Shown: positions 45,362-55,483, counted from the stretch's first letter. The stretch is 64,000 bases of DNA from Paraburkholderia sp. UYCP14C (GCF_004197395.1 NZ_SELS01000036.1:20295-84294), one strand, 5' to 3'. Translations and numbers: made by a program. Notes: a model not told the origin generated them from the sequence alone.

Positions 45362-46480
45362 TCACGCGTTCTGCAAATCCGCAATCGTGGCTGCGAGGAA
45401 GCGCGCTGCCTCGCCCCCTGTCACTACACGGTGATCGAACGTCAGACTGAGCGGCAAGATCCGGTGCACGGCAGGCGCACCGCCTACCGCGACCACCTGT
45501 TCATGGATGCGCCCCGCGCCGAGGATCGCGACGGTCGGCGGCACGACGATGGGCGCTGCGTACTTTCCCGAAATCATCCCGAAGTTCGACAGCGTAATCG
45601 TGCTGCCGCGCATTTCCTCCGGCGGAATCTTGCGCGCGCGGATGTCGGCGCGCATCCGGTCGAGACCTCCGCGCAGATCCGCCGCATCGCGATGCGCGAC
45701 GTCGCGCAGCACCGGCACGAAAAGCCCATCGGGTAGATCGACGGCAATGCCGAGATCAATCTTCTCCAGTACGTGGCGTCGCCCCGTATGGCCGTCGAAC
45801 CATGCGTTCAATGCCGGCTCGACGCGGCAGCCCGCGACCAGCGCGCGGATCAGACGGATCGTCACGTCGGTGTCCGGCGGCCATGCGTGAATGTCGGCAT
45901 CGTCGATCACGGTCGCGGCGGCCACTTCGCTTTGCGCGCGCGCCATGTTGTGCGCCATCGCACGCCGCACGCCGCGCAGCACTTCGGGCGGACCGACTTC
46001 GCCGAGTATCTTCGCGACTCGCTGCACGTCAGCTGGCGTGATGACACCTTCCGGGCCGGAAGGCGTCACCATCGAGAGATCGACATCCAGTTTGCGCGCA
46101 AGCGCCCGCGCCGCCGGAATCGCCTTGATCACACTGGCGCCCGCGCCGACGCCGCCGCCCGTGCCCAGCGACGCAGGTGCTTCCTGCACGACATGCTGGC
46201 CAACTTCCATATGGCCGACGACGGTGCCCGCGTCTGCATCATCGCCCTCGCCTTCGAACGCGACCAGCGGCGCGCCCAGATGCACGATATCGCCCGCGCG
46301 TCCGAACAGCTTCGTGATGCGGCCGGATTGGGGCGACGGAATATCGACGATCGCCTTCGCCGTTTCGACCGACAGCAACGGTTGATCCGCCCGCACTTCA
46401 TCGCCATCGTTCACATGCCATTCGACGATCTCCGCTTCCTGCAAGCCTTCGCCCAGGTCGGGCAGTTTGAAGATTTTCAT
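45362..46480 (-). CDS. 2-oxoacid dehydrogenase E2 component (dihydrolipoamide acyltransferase)
   Basis: A 372-aa E2 with one lipoyl domain at about residues 1-78 (lipoyl Lys in VETAKAIVDI), a peripheral subunit-binding domain near 110-150 (ARKLDVDLSMVTPSGPEGVI), and the CoA-acyltransferase domain. The catalytic His lies in FDHRVVTGGEA; most E2s have DHRxxDG, so the usual Asp is replaced here. It forms the core of a complex with the E1alpha/E1beta encoded next. It is smaller than PDH E2 and its single lipoyl domain suits branched-chain or acetoin-type complexes. No E3 gene is present; a shared lipoamide dehydrogenase is needed. Confidence 0.88.
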   Translation of the reverse strand: MKIFKLPDLGEGLQEAEIVEWHVNDGDEVRADQPLLSVETAKAIVDIPSPQSGRITKLFGRAGDIVHLGAPLVAFEGEGDDADAGTVVGHMEVGQHVVQEAPASLGTGGGVGAGASVIKAIPAARALARKLDVDLSMVTPSGPEGVITPADVQRVAKILGEVGPPEVLRGVRRAMAHNMARAQSEVAAATVIDDADIHAWPPDTDVTIRLIRALVAGCRVEPALNAWFDGHTGRRHVLEKIDLGIAVDLPDGLFVPVLRDVAHRDAADLRGGLDRMRADIRARKIPPEEMRGSTITLSNFGMISGKYAAPIVVPPTVAILGAGRIHEQVVAVGGAPAVHRILPLSLTFDHRVVTGGEAARFLAATIADLQNA

Positions 46481-46484
46481 GGTC

Positions 46485-47465
46485 TTATGACGCCTCCAGA
46501 GCTTGCCTCACCGCGGCCACGATGCGCGAGATACCTGGCATGTATTGATTCTCGAGCCGGTACAGGGGCACCACGACGTCGTAGCCGGTCACGCGCTGCA
46601 CAGGCGCGAGCAGCGAATACAGTCCGCGCTCGGCGATGTTGGCGGCGATCTCCGCGCCGATGCCGCCCGTGCGCGACCCCTCGTGCACGATCACGCAGCG
46701 TCCCGTCTTCGCCACCGACGCCAGGATCGTGTTCATGTCGATCGGCTTGAGCGTCGCGACATCGATCACTTCGGCCATCACGCCCTCCTGCGCGAGCAGA
46801 TCGGCGGCCCCCTGCGCGTCCTGCACGGCCCCGCCCCAGCACACCAGCGTCACATCCGAGCCGGCGCGCAGCGTGAAGCAGGTGTCGAGCGGCAGCGCTT
46901 CGCCGTCGTCTTCCACAGTCTGCCGGAACAGCCGATAGAGGCGCGTCGGCTCGAAGAAGATCACCGGGTCGGGATCGCGAATCGCGGCCAGCAACAACCC
47001 GTACGCGCGCGCCGGCGACGAAGGCGTGACAACGCGCAAGCCGGGTATGTGCGCGAACAGGGCTTCGGGGTTTTCGGAGTGATGCTCGGGTGCATGGATG
47101 CCTGCGCCGCACGGCGCGCGGATCACGAGCGGACAGGTGAGGCGCCCGCGCGTCCGATGCCGCAGACGCGACGCATGATTGAGCACGTGATCGATCGTCG
47201 GATACAGAAACCCGCTGAACTGGATCTCGGCGACGGGCTTCAGTCCCATCGCCGCCATGCCGATTGCCGTGCCCGCGATCGCCGTCTCGGCGAGCGGCGT
47301 ATCGAGCACGCGTTGCGCGCCGAAGCGTGCCTGCAGGCCGACCGTCGCGCGAAACACGCCGCCATTCACGCCGATGTCCTCGCCGAGCAGCACGACGGCG
47401 GGATCGTGTTCGAGTTCGTACGCGAGCGCCAGGTTGAGCGCGTCGATCATGTTCAGATCAGCCAT
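46485..47465 (-). CDS. 2-oxoacid dehydrogenase E1 beta subunit
   Basis: A 326-aa transketolase-C-type subunit: MIDALNLALAYELEHDPAVV, LLGEDIGVNGGVFRATVGL, then LTCPLVIRAPCGAGIHAPEH and a C-terminal transketolase domain (GRCVIVHEGSRTGGIGAEI). The start at MADLNMID overlaps the end of the alpha gene by 8 bases; an ATG 11 codons upstream would overlap more. With E1alpha it decarboxylates the oxoacid using ThDP. Resembles the E1-beta of branched-chain oxoacid dehydrogenases (BkdA2) more than PDH. Confidence 0.9.
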   Translation of the reverse strand: MADLNMIDALNLALAYELEHDPAVVLLGEDIGVNGGVFRATVGLQARFGAQRVLDTPLAETAIAGTAIGMAAMGLKPVAEIQFSGFLYPTIDHVLNHASRLRHRTRGRLTCPLVIRAPCGAGIHAPEHHSENPEALFAHIPGLRVVTPSSPARAYGLLLAAIRDPDPVIFFEPTRLYRLFRQTVEDDGEALPLDTCFTLRAGSDVTLVCWGGAVQDAQGAADLLAQEGVMAEVIDVATLKPIDMNTILASVAKTGRCVIVHEGSRTGGIGAEIAANIAERGLYSLLAPVQRVTGYDVVVPLYRLENQYMPGISRIVAAVRQALEAS

Positions 47466-48573
47466 GGCCGTTGCCCCCGTTGCGACCATTCCCGCCATTG
47501 CCCGCTATCGGCGCGAATCGCCTCGCGCTCTCCAGTTGTTCGCGCATGGCATGCGGCAGGGTCTCGTACAAGTGGTCGAACATCGCGGACGTATCGGGCG
47601 GCGGCACGGCGAGATAAGCCTCGACGGCTGCTTCGACCTGCGCGTGACACGCGCGGCCGAGTTGCTCGTCCTGCGCCTTATCCCAGACGTTCATCCGCAT
47701 CAGATACTTGCGCAAACGCAGCAGCGGCTCGTAGTCCCATTGCTTCTGAATCTCATCGGAGTCGCGATAGCGCGTTGCATCGTCGGCCGTGGTGTGATCG
47801 CCGAGTCGATAGCTGAGCGCTTCGATCAGCGTCGGGCCGTCGCCTCGCCGCGCTTTCGCGAGCGCCGCATGCATCACCTGATGCACGGCGATGACATCGT
47901 TGCCGTCGACCTGCAAACCGTCGATGCCCGCCGCGATTGCCTTCTGCGCAAGCGTCTGCGCCGCGCTCTGCGTGCTGCGCGGCACCGAGATCGCCCACTG
48001 GTTGTTGTTGACGACGAGCACCAGCGGCGCCTGCCAGACGCCCGCCATGTTCATCGCTTCGTAGAAGTCGCCCTTCGACGTGCTGCCATCGCCGCAAATC
48101 GTCACGGCGACGCGCGGCTCGCCGCGAAGCTTGAACGCGTAGGCCGCACCGGCGGCATGGCAGACCTGCGTACCGATCGGCACGCAATTCGGAAAGTCGA
48201 GTCGCGGCACGCTGAAGTCGCTGCCGCGTTCGTCGCCGCCCCAATACAGCAGGCTTTCCGTCATCGTGACGCCGCGCAGCAATTGCGCCGCATGATCGCG
48301 GTACGAAGGGAACAGCACGTCGCCGGCCTGCATCGCGCTCGCGACGCCCACGCCGATCGCCTCCTGCCCCACCGACGATGCAAACGTGCCGAGCTTGCCG
48401 GTGCGCTGCAGCGCAACTGCTTTGGTATCGAATGCGCGAGTCAGCACCATCGCGCGATAGAGGGAAATCAGCGCCTCAGGTTCCCGCGCAAAGGACGGCA
48501 ATGGCTGCACGGGCTCGCCTTCGGGACCGAGATATCGCGTATGCCCGATGTGAAAACTGGCAGTCGTGGTCAT
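47458..48573 (-). CDS. 2-oxoacid dehydrogenase E1 alpha subunit
   Basis: A 371-aa ThDP enzyme: DTKAVALQRTGKLGTFASSV, GQEAIGVGVASAMQAGDVLF, and the Mg/ThDP motif GDGSTSKGDFYEAMNMAGVW ending with NNNQWAIS, then a GDHTTADDATRYR phosphorylation-loop-like segment. The last 13 residues are an unusual Asn/Gly-rich run (NGGNGRNGGNGHG). GGAGG precedes the ATG. First gene of an E1alpha-E1beta-E2 operon, so probable branched-chain-type oxoacid dehydrogenase; acetoin dehydrogenase is the alternative. Confidence 0.9.
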   Translation of the reverse strand: MTTTASFHIGHTRYLGPEGEPVQPLPSFAREPEALISLYRAMVLTRAFDTKAVALQRTGKLGTFASSVGQEAIGVGVASAMQAGDVLFPSYRDHAAQLLRGVTMTESLLYWGGDERGSDFSVPRLDFPNCVPIGTQVCHAAGAAYAFKLRGEPRVAVTICGDGSTSKGDFYEAMNMAGVWQAPLVLVVNNNQWAISVPRSTQSAAQTLAQKAIAAGIDGLQVDGNDVIAVHQVMHAALAKARRGDGPTLIEALSYRLGDHTTADDATRYRDSDEIQKQWDYEPLLRLRKYLMRMNVWDKAQDEQLGRACHAQVEAAVEAYLAVPPPDTSAMFDHLYETLPHAMREQLESARRFAPIAGNGGNGRNGGNGHG

Positions 48574-48958
48574 GACCGCCTCCCTGTTCTTCAGATGTCG
48601 AATGCGTGCAGGAAATCACGCGCACAACCCGTGCCGGTAGGCGCGGACGTGGCCGCCGCCTCGAACGGCGGTTCGGGCGGCCTGATGTTTTGACAGGGAA
48701 AGCGGGTATAAGGTGCGAAAATTCTGCTCTGTACTGCCCGCCGATGCAGGCGGAGAAACCCAGCTCGACAACATTCTTCAGGCATTTTCGCTGGCGAAGC
48801 TGGATCAGGGGCTGATGGGTGATGTATGTCCTTGATGGCCCATTGATGGACCGTCGAGTGGTCCACTGGAAACGCGTTGTAATATCCTGCTCGAGAGATC
48901 CTCCGCGAGCAGCATTGGGAGACACCCATCGACCGCGACGGACCCCATGGGGAACAGC
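48574..48958. promoter_or_regulatory. Divergent region between oxoacid dehydrogenase operon and sensor operon
   Basis: About 385 bases between E1alpha (minus) and the periplasmic binding protein gene (plus). No gene is supported. It should hold both promoters; I see no clear operator. Confidence 0.5.
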
Positions 48959-50092
48959 ATGAGGGGCTTCCTTCTGGCATTGGCATGCACGTGTGTGCTG
49001 TCGCACGCCGCGGCGCAGCAAAGATTGCCTGCCCGTGGGCCCGAAGCCACGGTCCCCGCGACCGACTTCCTGGCCTTGGCAAAGCGGGTGGTCGATGCCG
49101 CTTCGCGACCCGCCGCACCCTGGAACGGGCCGCGCAACGGGCCGCGCGCGCAATCCGGCAAACACATCGCCGTTGTCGCCGAGGACTTGCGCAACGGCGG
49201 CATCGTCGGTGTGGTCGATGGTGTGCTGGAAGCGGCCAAGGTGATAGGCTGGCGCGTGAAGATCTTCGATTCCGGCGGTGCAGATGACCTGCGTCTGAAG
49301 ATGCTCGCGAATGCGCTGGCGAGCCACCCCGACGGTCTGATCCTCGCCGGGGGCGATGCACACGCTCTGCTCCCCGCACTGCGGCCGTTTGCCGAGAGCA
49401 ACATCCCGATCGTCGGCTGGCACGTGGCGGCGCGGGCCGGACCTGTACCAGGCACGCCCGTCGCGATCAACGTGTCGACGGATCCGCTCGAGGTCGCGCG
49501 GGTAACCGCGCTAGCGGCCATTGTGCAGTCCGCCGGACATGCGGGGGTCGTGATCTTCACCGATACCGGTTTCCGGATCGCACAGGACAAGGCGGACGCA
49601 ATGGCTGCAGTCGTTCGCGCGTGCAGTGGCTGTACCCTGCTTGAAGTGCGCGACGTGGCGATCTCGCGCAGCGAGGAGCGGGTGCCGGGGACGACACGCG
49701 CCCTGCTCGCCCGGTACGGCGCGCGCTGGACCTGTACGTTGGCGATCAACGACATCTACTTTGACTACGCCGCCCCCGTGTTGACCCAGGCGGGAATGCC
49801 AAACGATGCAATGATCATGCTGTCCGCAGGCGACGGCAGCGAGTCGGCCTTCCTGCGCATCCGCACGGGAACGTTCCAGACAGGCACCGTGGCCGAGCCC
49901 CTGAACCTGCACGGCTGGCAGCTGGTTGACGAACTGAACCGGCTTTTCGCTGGAGAGGGCGTCACGGGCTACGTCAGCCCGGTTCATCTCGTCACGGCGG
50001 AGAACATCGCCGCGGACGGCGGCGATCGCCTGCTCTACGATCCTGACAACGGCTATCGCGACATTTATCGTCGAATCTGGCAACGACAGTGA
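48959..50092 (+). CDS. Periplasmic sugar-binding-like protein coupled to a sensor kinase
   Basis: A 377-aa type I periplasmic binding protein (RbsB/LuxP-like). Signal peptide at about residues 1-19 (cleavage after HAAA). Then KHIAVVAEDLRNGGIVGVVD, GVLEAAKVIGWRVKIFDSGG, SHPDGLILAGGDAHAL and VNVSTDPLEVARVTALAAI mark the two lobes. The chosen ATG has GGGGA five bases upstream; another ATG four codons before is possible. The stop overlaps the GTG of the hybrid kinase (GTGA). No ABC permease or ATPase is near, so it likely presents a ligand to the kinase's periplasmic domain, as LuxP or TorT do. Confidence 0.83.
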   Translation: MRGFLLALACTCVLSHAAAQQRLPARGPEATVPATDFLALAKRVVDAASRPAAPWNGPRNGPRAQSGKHIAVVAEDLRNGGIVGVVDGVLEAAKVIGWRVKIFDSGGADDLRLKMLANALASHPDGLILAGGDAHALLPALRPFAESNIPIVGWHVAARAGPVPGTPVAINVSTDPLEVARVTALAAIVQSAGHAGVVIFTDTGFRIAQDKADAMAAVVRACSGCTLLEVRDVAISRSEERVPGTTRALLARYGARWTCTLAINDIYFDYAAPVLTQAGMPNDAMIMLSAGDGSESAFLRIRTGTFQTGTVAEPLNLHGWQLVDELNRLFAGEGVTGYVSPVHLVTAENIAADGGDRLLYDPDNGYRDIYRRIWQRQ

Positions 50093-52920
50093 AACTGCCT
50101 TTCCCACAATCGCTCACCGCCCAGTTTGCGCTCGTTGCTTCGTGCCTGGCCGCGCTGGTGGTCGTGGTCGGTGCCACGTCGATCTACTCGTTGGCCGCTT
50201 CGACCCACGCGATCCGTCAACTGGCCGAAGCACGGCTCGCGCGCCTCGGTGACGCCCAGGATCTGGTGCAGCACACGCTGACGATCGAACGCCTCGCGTT
50301 GCAGTTGCCTCGCGACGATACGGTCGAGGCCGTGCGCGAGACGCACCGGCATGTGCTCGAACAGTTGGCATCCTTCGATCGCGTGGTTGACCGCCTGGCC
50401 ACCGCGATCGCAAGTGACGACCCTGGTGTCGACCCGCTGACGCTTTATCGATCGAGCCAACGCTTTCGCAACATCGTCAACATCGAGGCACAAGTGCGCG
50501 AGACCGCGCTCGGCCCCCGGGGTGCGGCGGCGTCCGGGAAACCGCCTGGCCTGTCGCTGGCGAGCCTCGACGAGGACCTGCGCGGCGCGGCCGACGCGCT
50601 CGCCGTCGCGGCGCACCGGCAATCGGACGATTTGACGCGCGACTACCGCGAAGCGGTCCAGGATCTGGCCGCTCGCGCGGATCGCACACGTAACTGGGTC
50701 GCAGGCGGAGTCGCGGTAAGCCTGCTGCTCACCTGGCTGATCGCTCACGGATTCCTGGGCCGCCATGTCGTGGCGCGCCTGCGCCGCGTCAGCCACTTTC
50801 TGCGGCACGGCGATGCCGGGACCACGCGAGCCGCCGTGCCCGTGCATGGCGGCGACGAGATTGCCGATATGGCGCGTGCGGTCGAGCAGTTCATCGAAGA
50901 CCGGCGCCAGCGCCGCCAGGCCGAGGACGCACTCAAGGAGCTCAATGCTGGACTCGAGGCACGCGTCGCCCAGCGTACAGCGGAACTCAGTACGGCGCTT
51001 GCGGGACAGGCGGCAGAAATCGCCGAACGTCAGCACGCCGAGGCTGCCGTCCGGGAAAGCGAGAACTTTCTCGACAGCATCATCGAAAACATCCCGGACA
51101 TGGTCTTCGTCAAGGAGGCCGCGACGTTGCATTTCGTGCGTTTCAACAAGGCGGCGGAGCAACTTCTCGGTTATCGGCGCGAGGAACTCCTCGGCCGCGC
51201 AGTCCACGACCTGTTTCCCCCAGAGGAGGCCGAATCCTTCGTGCTGAAGGATCGGGCCGTGCTGGAGTCGCGACAGATGATCGACATCCCGGAGGAGCCG
51301 GTACATACACGTCATGGACCGCGCGTCGTACATACGATGAAGATTCCGATCGTCGATGTGCGCGGCGTACCGCAGTTCCTGCTCGGCATCTCACGTGACA
51401 TTACGGAGCACAAGCGTGCCGAAGCGGAATTGCAGCGCTATCGCGAGCACCTCGAGGACATGATTCGCGAGCGGACAGCGGAACTGGCCGTCGCCAAGGA
51501 ACATGCCGATGCGGCCAACCAGGCAAAGAGCGACTTTCTCGCACACATGAGCCACGAACTGCGCACGCCGCTGAACGGAATCCTTGGATACGCACAGATT
51601 CTCAAGCGTGACGCGATCCTCGATCAACGCGAACTGGACGGACTCACGGTAATCCAGCGCAGTGGCGAGCACCTGCTTACGATCATCGACGACATCCTGG
51701 ATATGGCCAAGATCGAAGCCGGAAAAATGGAACTCAACCTTTCTGGCGTTCGGCTCGAACAGTTCGTCCAGTTTATCGCCGAGACGATACGGGTAAAGGC
51801 AACGGAAAAAGGCCTGGTCTTCGCTTGCGAGATGCCGTCCAATCTACCTGCGGCTGTGCGCGTGGACGAAATGCGGTTGCGCCAGTCGCTGCTCAACCTG
51901 CTTTCCAATGCGATCAGATTCACCGAGCAGGGGAGCGTGCGTCTGAGCGTCGCTTTCGTGCCGCCCGCGCGACTGTGTTTCGAAGTCCGGGATACGGGCA
52001 TCGGCATAGATGAAGCGCGGCTGGAGGCGATCTTCAGGCCTTTCGAGCAGGTCAGCGACGACCGTCACCGCTTTGGCGGCACGGGGCTCGGGCTCGCCAT
52101 CAGCCGGCAACTCGTGCGTCTGATGGGCGGCGAGATCCATGTCGAGAGTCGCCGGGATGTCGGCAGCACCTTCTCGATTGAGCTGGACGTCGAGGTGGTG
52201 GCGCCTCCCGCGGCTGTCGCCGCACCCGAACGGATCGTGAGCGGCTACGAGGGGCCGCGCAAGACTATCCTGGTCGTGGATGACGTGGCGGAGAACCGTG
52301 CCGTGATGGTCGACATGCTGGCTCCGCTCGGATTCGACATGGCGGAGGCCGGTAGTGGATCTGAAGCTCTGGAGAAAATCGGATCCCTACATCCAGCGCT
52401 CGTCCTGATGGATGTCGTGATGCCCGGCATGGACGGACTCGAGGCCACGCGTTGTCTGCGCCGGATGCCTGAGTTCCAGGATCTGCCCATCGTCGCGGTC
52501 TCCGCACGCGCCTCGGGAACCGATGCTGCGCAGAGTCTCGCGGCCGGCGCAAATGCATTTCTTGCCAAACCGATCGACTTCGGCCGGCTACTGTCCCATG
52601 TTTCCGCTCTACTCGATGTCGAGTGGCTCGACGAAGCTACCGAGGAACATGTGACTGAAGCGGGCCAAACGGCGGTATCCGCTGCCGCTCGTCTTGCTGG
52701 CCCCTTGATGGCGCCGCCGCCGGAGGAGATCGAAGCGCTACACTACCTCGCGCGACTGGGCGATATGCGTGCCATCGTGCAACACGCCGAACATCTGACC
52801 GAGCTTGACGAGCGCTATCGACCTTTCGCGGACCACCTCTGTCGGTTGGCGAAGGCTTATCGGTCCAAGTCGATCCTCAGGTTTGTCGAGCAATATCTGG
52901 AAAGGAGGCTAAGCCGGTGA
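50089..52920 (+). CDS. Hybrid sensor histidine kinase with periplasmic domain
   Basis: A 943-aa kinase. TM1 at about residues 10-30, a ~170-residue periplasmic helical domain, and TM2 near 202-222 ([20 protein letters not shown]). A HAMP linker and coiled coil to ~310 follow, then PAS at about 325-440 ([17 protein letters not shown]). HisKA has the phospho-His in MSHELRTP (H489). The HATPase N and G boxes are LSNAIRF, DTGIGI and [10 protein letters not shown] receiver has phospho-Asp in [11 protein letters not shown] (D775). The last ~95 residues are helical without a HPt His. It is translationally coupled to the binding protein at 48959. The output regulator is not in this operon. Confidence 0.9.
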   Translation: MKLPFPQSLTAQFALVASCLAALVVVVGATSIYSLAASTHAIRQLAEARLARLGDAQDLVQHTLTIERLALQLPRDDTVEAVRETHRHVLEQLASFDRVVDRLATAIASDDPGVDPLTLYRSSQRFRNIVNIEAQVRETALGPRGAAASGKPPGLSLASLDEDLRGAADALAVAAHRQSDDLTRDYREAVQDLAARADRTRNWVAGGVAVSLLLTWLIAHGFLGRHVVARLRRVSHFLRHGDAGTTRAAVPVHGGDEIADMARAVEQFIEDRRQRRQAEDALKELNAGLEARVAQRTAELSTALAGQAAEIAERQHAEAAVRESENFLDSIIENIPDMVFVKEAATLHFVRFNKAAEQLLGYRREELLGRAVHDLFPPEEAESFVLKDRAVLESRQMIDIPEEPVHTRHGPRVVHTMKIPIVDVRGVPQFLLGISRDITEHKRAEAELQRYREHLEDMIRERTAELAVAKEHADAANQAKSDFLAHMSHELRTPLNGILGYAQILKRDAILDQRELDGLTVIQRSGEHLLTIIDDILDMAKIEAGKMELNLSGVRLEQFVQFIAETIRVKATEKGLVFACEMPSNLPAAVRVDEMRLRQSLLNLLSNAIRFTEQGSVRLSVAFVPPARLCFEVRDTGIGIDEARLEAIFRPFEQVSDDRHRFGGTGLGLAISRQLVRLMGGEIHVESRRDVGSTFSIELDVEVVAPPAAVAAPERIVSGYEGPRKTILVVDDVAENRAVMVDMLAPLGFDMAEAGSGSEALEKIGSLHPALVLMDVVMPGMDGLEATRCLRRMPEFQDLPIVAVSARASGTDAAQSLAAGANAFLAKPIDFGRLLSHVSALLDVEWLDEATEEHVTEAGQTAVSAAARLAGPLMAPPPEEIEALHYLARLGDMRAIVQHAEHLTELDERYRPFADHLCRLAKAYRSKSILRFVEQYLERRLSR

Positions 52921-53034
52921 TTTGCACCGCAGAACCTGAACCACTTCGTCCTCCGTTCAAAACATGCCTGCCACCGCGCTGGCCACCGCTCGCGCACTTA
53001 CGCCATCCCGGCAATCGCCGGCACGAACATCCCT

Positions 53035-53667
53035 CTACTCGGCGATCATTCCGTGCCGGATCGCATACCGGATCACCTCGGCGTTGTTGGAAAGCCCGAG
53101 TTTCTGCATCAGCCGCATCTTGTGTGTACTGATCGTTTTCGCGCTGAGCGCAAATGCGTCGGCGATGTCATTGATGCTCCTGCCTGCCGCGAGCATCTGC
53201 AGCACCTGGAATTCGCGGTCCGACAATACTTCATGCGGCGGCACGTCGCCGCGCTGTGTTTCGAACACCATTGCATCGACGAGCTTCGGATCGATGAAAC
53301 GGCCGCCGTCCGCGAGCTTGCGGATCGCCGCGAGCAGCACCTCCGGGTCACTGTCCTTGGTCAGATATCCCGTTGCTCCGGCGCGCAGCGCACGCGAGGC
53401 GACCTGAGCCTCGTCGTGAATGCTCAGCACGAGCACCGGCAACGAAGGATGTTCCGCCCGTACTCTACGGATCAGCGCGACCCCGCTGATGCCGGGCATC
53501 GTCATGTCGAGCAATAGAAGATCGACTGCGCACGCGCGCAGCTGGTCGATCACTTCCGCTCCTTGTGCCGCTTCGGCAGCAACTACGATATCACCCGTGG
53601 TAGCGACGATCTGCCTGAGTCCGCCACGGACGATCGCATGATCGTCCGCAATGAGTATCCTGATCAT
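53035..53667 (-). CDS. NarL/FixJ-type response regulator
   Basis: A 210-aa regulator. Receiver with acidic pair LIADDHAIVRGGLRQI and phospho-Asp in LLLLDMTMPGISG (about residue 54), Thr/Ser and Lys in YLTKDSD. The LuxR-type HTH is at about 145-205 (LSDREFQVLQMLAAGRSIND, IADAFALSAKTISTHKMRL). The ATG overlaps the stop of the kinase gene at 53664 (ATGA), so the two form a coupled pair. It faces the hybrid kinase operon tail to tail; cross-talk with the 943-aa kinase is possible. Confidence 0.92.
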   Translation of the reverse strand: MIRILIADDHAIVRGGLRQIVATTGDIVVAAEAAQGAEVIDQLRACAVDLLLLDMTMPGISGVALIRRVRAEHPSLPVLVLSIHDEAQVASRALRAGATGYLTKDSDPEVLLAAIRKLADGGRFIDPKLVDAMVFETQRGDVPPHEVLSDREFQVLQMLAAGRSINDIADAFALSAKTISTHKMRLMQKLGLSNNAEVIRYAIRHGMIAE

Positions 53668-55289
53668 GTTCGAGGTCTGCCATCGAGCGGAATATGAATC
53701 GAAACCACCGTGCCCTGCCCCGGTGAGCTGTCGATTGAAAGCGATCCGCCAATCAGCCGTGCGCGCTCGTTCATGCCAAGCAGACCGTAGGAATAGTCGC
53801 GCCTCACCACCTGCTGGTCGAAGCCGCGGCCGTCATCACACACCTGCAGCAAGAGCTTCGCCGGCGTCGAAATAAGCGTCACCTCGACACGTGTGGCGTC
53901 TGCATGACGCGCGACGTTTGTCAGCGAAGCCTGCGCGATGCGGAACAGGGCCGTCGCATGGGCGTCGGACAACGCGGGTTCGCCGCCTTCGATGCGCAGT
54001 TCACACGCAATGGCGTGGCGGCGGTTGAACTCGTCGACAAGCCATTCGAGCGCGGACACAATTCCGAAGTTAAGCGCGGCGGGCCGCAGGTGGCTCGCGA
54101 CATTGCGTACCATTGAGATCGTGCCTTCGACCAGTTGGCGCATCTCGTCGGCTTTTTTTGTCGCCTCCGTGTCGTGCGTGATGCGCATTTTGAGCAGAGA
54201 CACGTCCATCTTGAGCGCAGTCAGCAATTGCCCCAGTTCGTCGTGAATTTCCATCGCAATGCGCTTTCTCTCCTCCTCGCGGATCGCCTCCATGTAAGCG
54301 GACAGTTCGCGCTGCTGCTCGCGCGATTCGACGAGTTCCTGTTCCATCTGCTTGCGCCCCGTGATGTCGTTCAGGCCGACATAGATCGCGGGAGAATCGT
54401 CGTAAGTCGCGACGCGCGCCGTCGCCATCGCCCAGAACCGTGTACCGTCCGGGCGCCGGAACTGCACCTCCCTGTTGCGCAAGCTGCCCTGCGTCCGCAG
54501 ATGCTCGACCAGACGTTCGCGCTCGTCCGGCTCGGCGTAGAAATCGGCGATATTGGCGAACAAGCGTTCGTCCATGCCGAAGAGTTCGCGCAGCGGCTGG
54601 TTCGTGTACAGGATGTGCCCATCCGGCATCGACGTGATGCACAGCGGCACCGGGCTCGTTTCGACAATTGCACGAAAGCGAGCCTCGCTTGCCTGCAGGC
54701 GCGCGTCCGCGCGCAGCCGCTCGTCGATCTGCGCCTGCAGATTCGCGTTGGCGCGCGCCAGTTCTTCGGTGCGCCACGCAACACGCCGCTCGAGATCGTC
54801 GCGCGCTTGCGATAGCGCAGCCTCCGTTTGCTTGCGCACCGCGACTTCTTCGAGCAGTTGCCGGTTCTGTGCGAGCACCTGCTTGTGCATCACACGCAGT
54901 TCGAGGTGCACGCCAACGCGCGCGACCATCTCGTCGACGAGCAACGGCTTGACCACATAATCGACACCGCCCGCCAGAAAACCTTCGACGCGGTCCTCGT
55001 TGCCCGTCAGCGATGTCATGAACAAGACGGGAATATCGCGGGTGCGCTCATCGAGCTTGAGGCGCCGACAGGTTTCGAAGCCGTCGATGCCTGGCATCTT
55101 CACGTCGAGCAGGATCACATCGGGCTGCGAGAAGGCCGCGCGCTCCAATGCTTCGATACCGTCGAGAGCCACCAGCACGCGGATGCCGCGCGCTTCGAGA
55201 CTGTCGAGCACCACGCCAAGATTCCCCGGCGTATCGTCGACGATCAGAATGGTGCCGGTACACGCGACCGATGCGGCGAGATGGCTCAC
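53664..55289 (-). CDS. Receiver-PAS-HisKA_3 sensor kinase
   Basis: A 541-aa soluble kinase. N-terminal receiver (TILIVDDTPGNLGVVLDSLE, phospho-Asp in ILLDVKMPGIDG, Lys in VVKPLL) at about residues 13-130, coiled coil to ~200, PAS at about 205-315 (RAIVETSPVPLCITSMPDG), and HisKA_3 with phospho-His in AMEIHDELGQLL. HATPase_c follows with DDGRGFD and YGLLGMNERARLIGG. No membrane segment, so it senses an internal signal or receives phosphate from another kinase. Coupled to the NarL-type regulator (ATGA) and to a small upstream frame. The partner is probably the adjacent regulator. Confidence 0.92.
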   Translation of the reverse strand: MSHLAASVACTGTILIVDDTPGNLGVVLDSLEARGIRVLVALDGIEALERAAFSQPDVILLDVKMPGIDGFETCRRLKLDERTRDIPVLFMTSLTGNEDRVEGFLAGGVDYVVKPLLVDEMVARVGVHLELRVMHKQVLAQNRQLLEEVAVRKQTEAALSQARDDLERRVAWRTEELARANANLQAQIDERLRADARLQASEARFRAIVETSPVPLCITSMPDGHILYTNQPLRELFGMDERLFANIADFYAEPDERERLVEHLRTQGSLRNREVQFRRPDGTRFWAMATARVATYDDSPAIYVGLNDITGRKQMEQELVESREQQRELSAYMEAIREEERKRIAMEIHDELGQLLTALKMDVSLLKMRITHDTEATKKADEMRQLVEGTISMVRNVASHLRPAALNFGIVSALEWLVDEFNRRHAIACELRIEGGEPALSDAHATALFRIAQASLTNVARHADATRVEVTLISTPAKLLLQVCDDGRGFDQQVVRRDYSYGLLGMNERARLIGGSLSIDSSPGQGTVVSIHIPLDGRPRT

Positions 55290-55483
55290 GATGCGGCGTT
55301 CCCCTCGAAATACCGCTCAACGAGTTGCAGGATGGCTTTCCACTGACCGGCGGGCGCGGGCTGATGCAGTCCGGTCATTGTGTCGACAGCCATAGTGGCT
55401 TGAAATCCCGGAACTCTATGCGGTGCGACGCCGGTCTTGCACGGCACGCCGCTCCAGCATGCGTCGAAATCGTCGAGCGCCAT
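55286..55483 (-). CDS. Small hypothetical protein coupled to the kinase
   Basis: A 65-aa frame starting MALDDFDACWSGVPCKTGVA, ending in VERYFEGNAAS. Its stop overlaps the kinase start (ATGA), so it is probably translated. A helix-rich C-terminus (WKAILQLVERYF) is the only visible feature. It could be a fine-tuner of the kinase or just a leader for translation. A GGGGAT site precedes the ATG. Confidence 0.5.
   Translation of the reverse strand: MALDDFDACWSGVPCKTGVAPHRVPGFQATMAVDTMTGLHQPAPAGQWKAILQLVERYFEGNAAS

Noticed and set aside
54070-54777. Overlapping frames inside the receiver-PAS kinase
   Set aside because: Shadows; the kinase frame itself carries receiver, PAS and HisKA_3 motifs in order.
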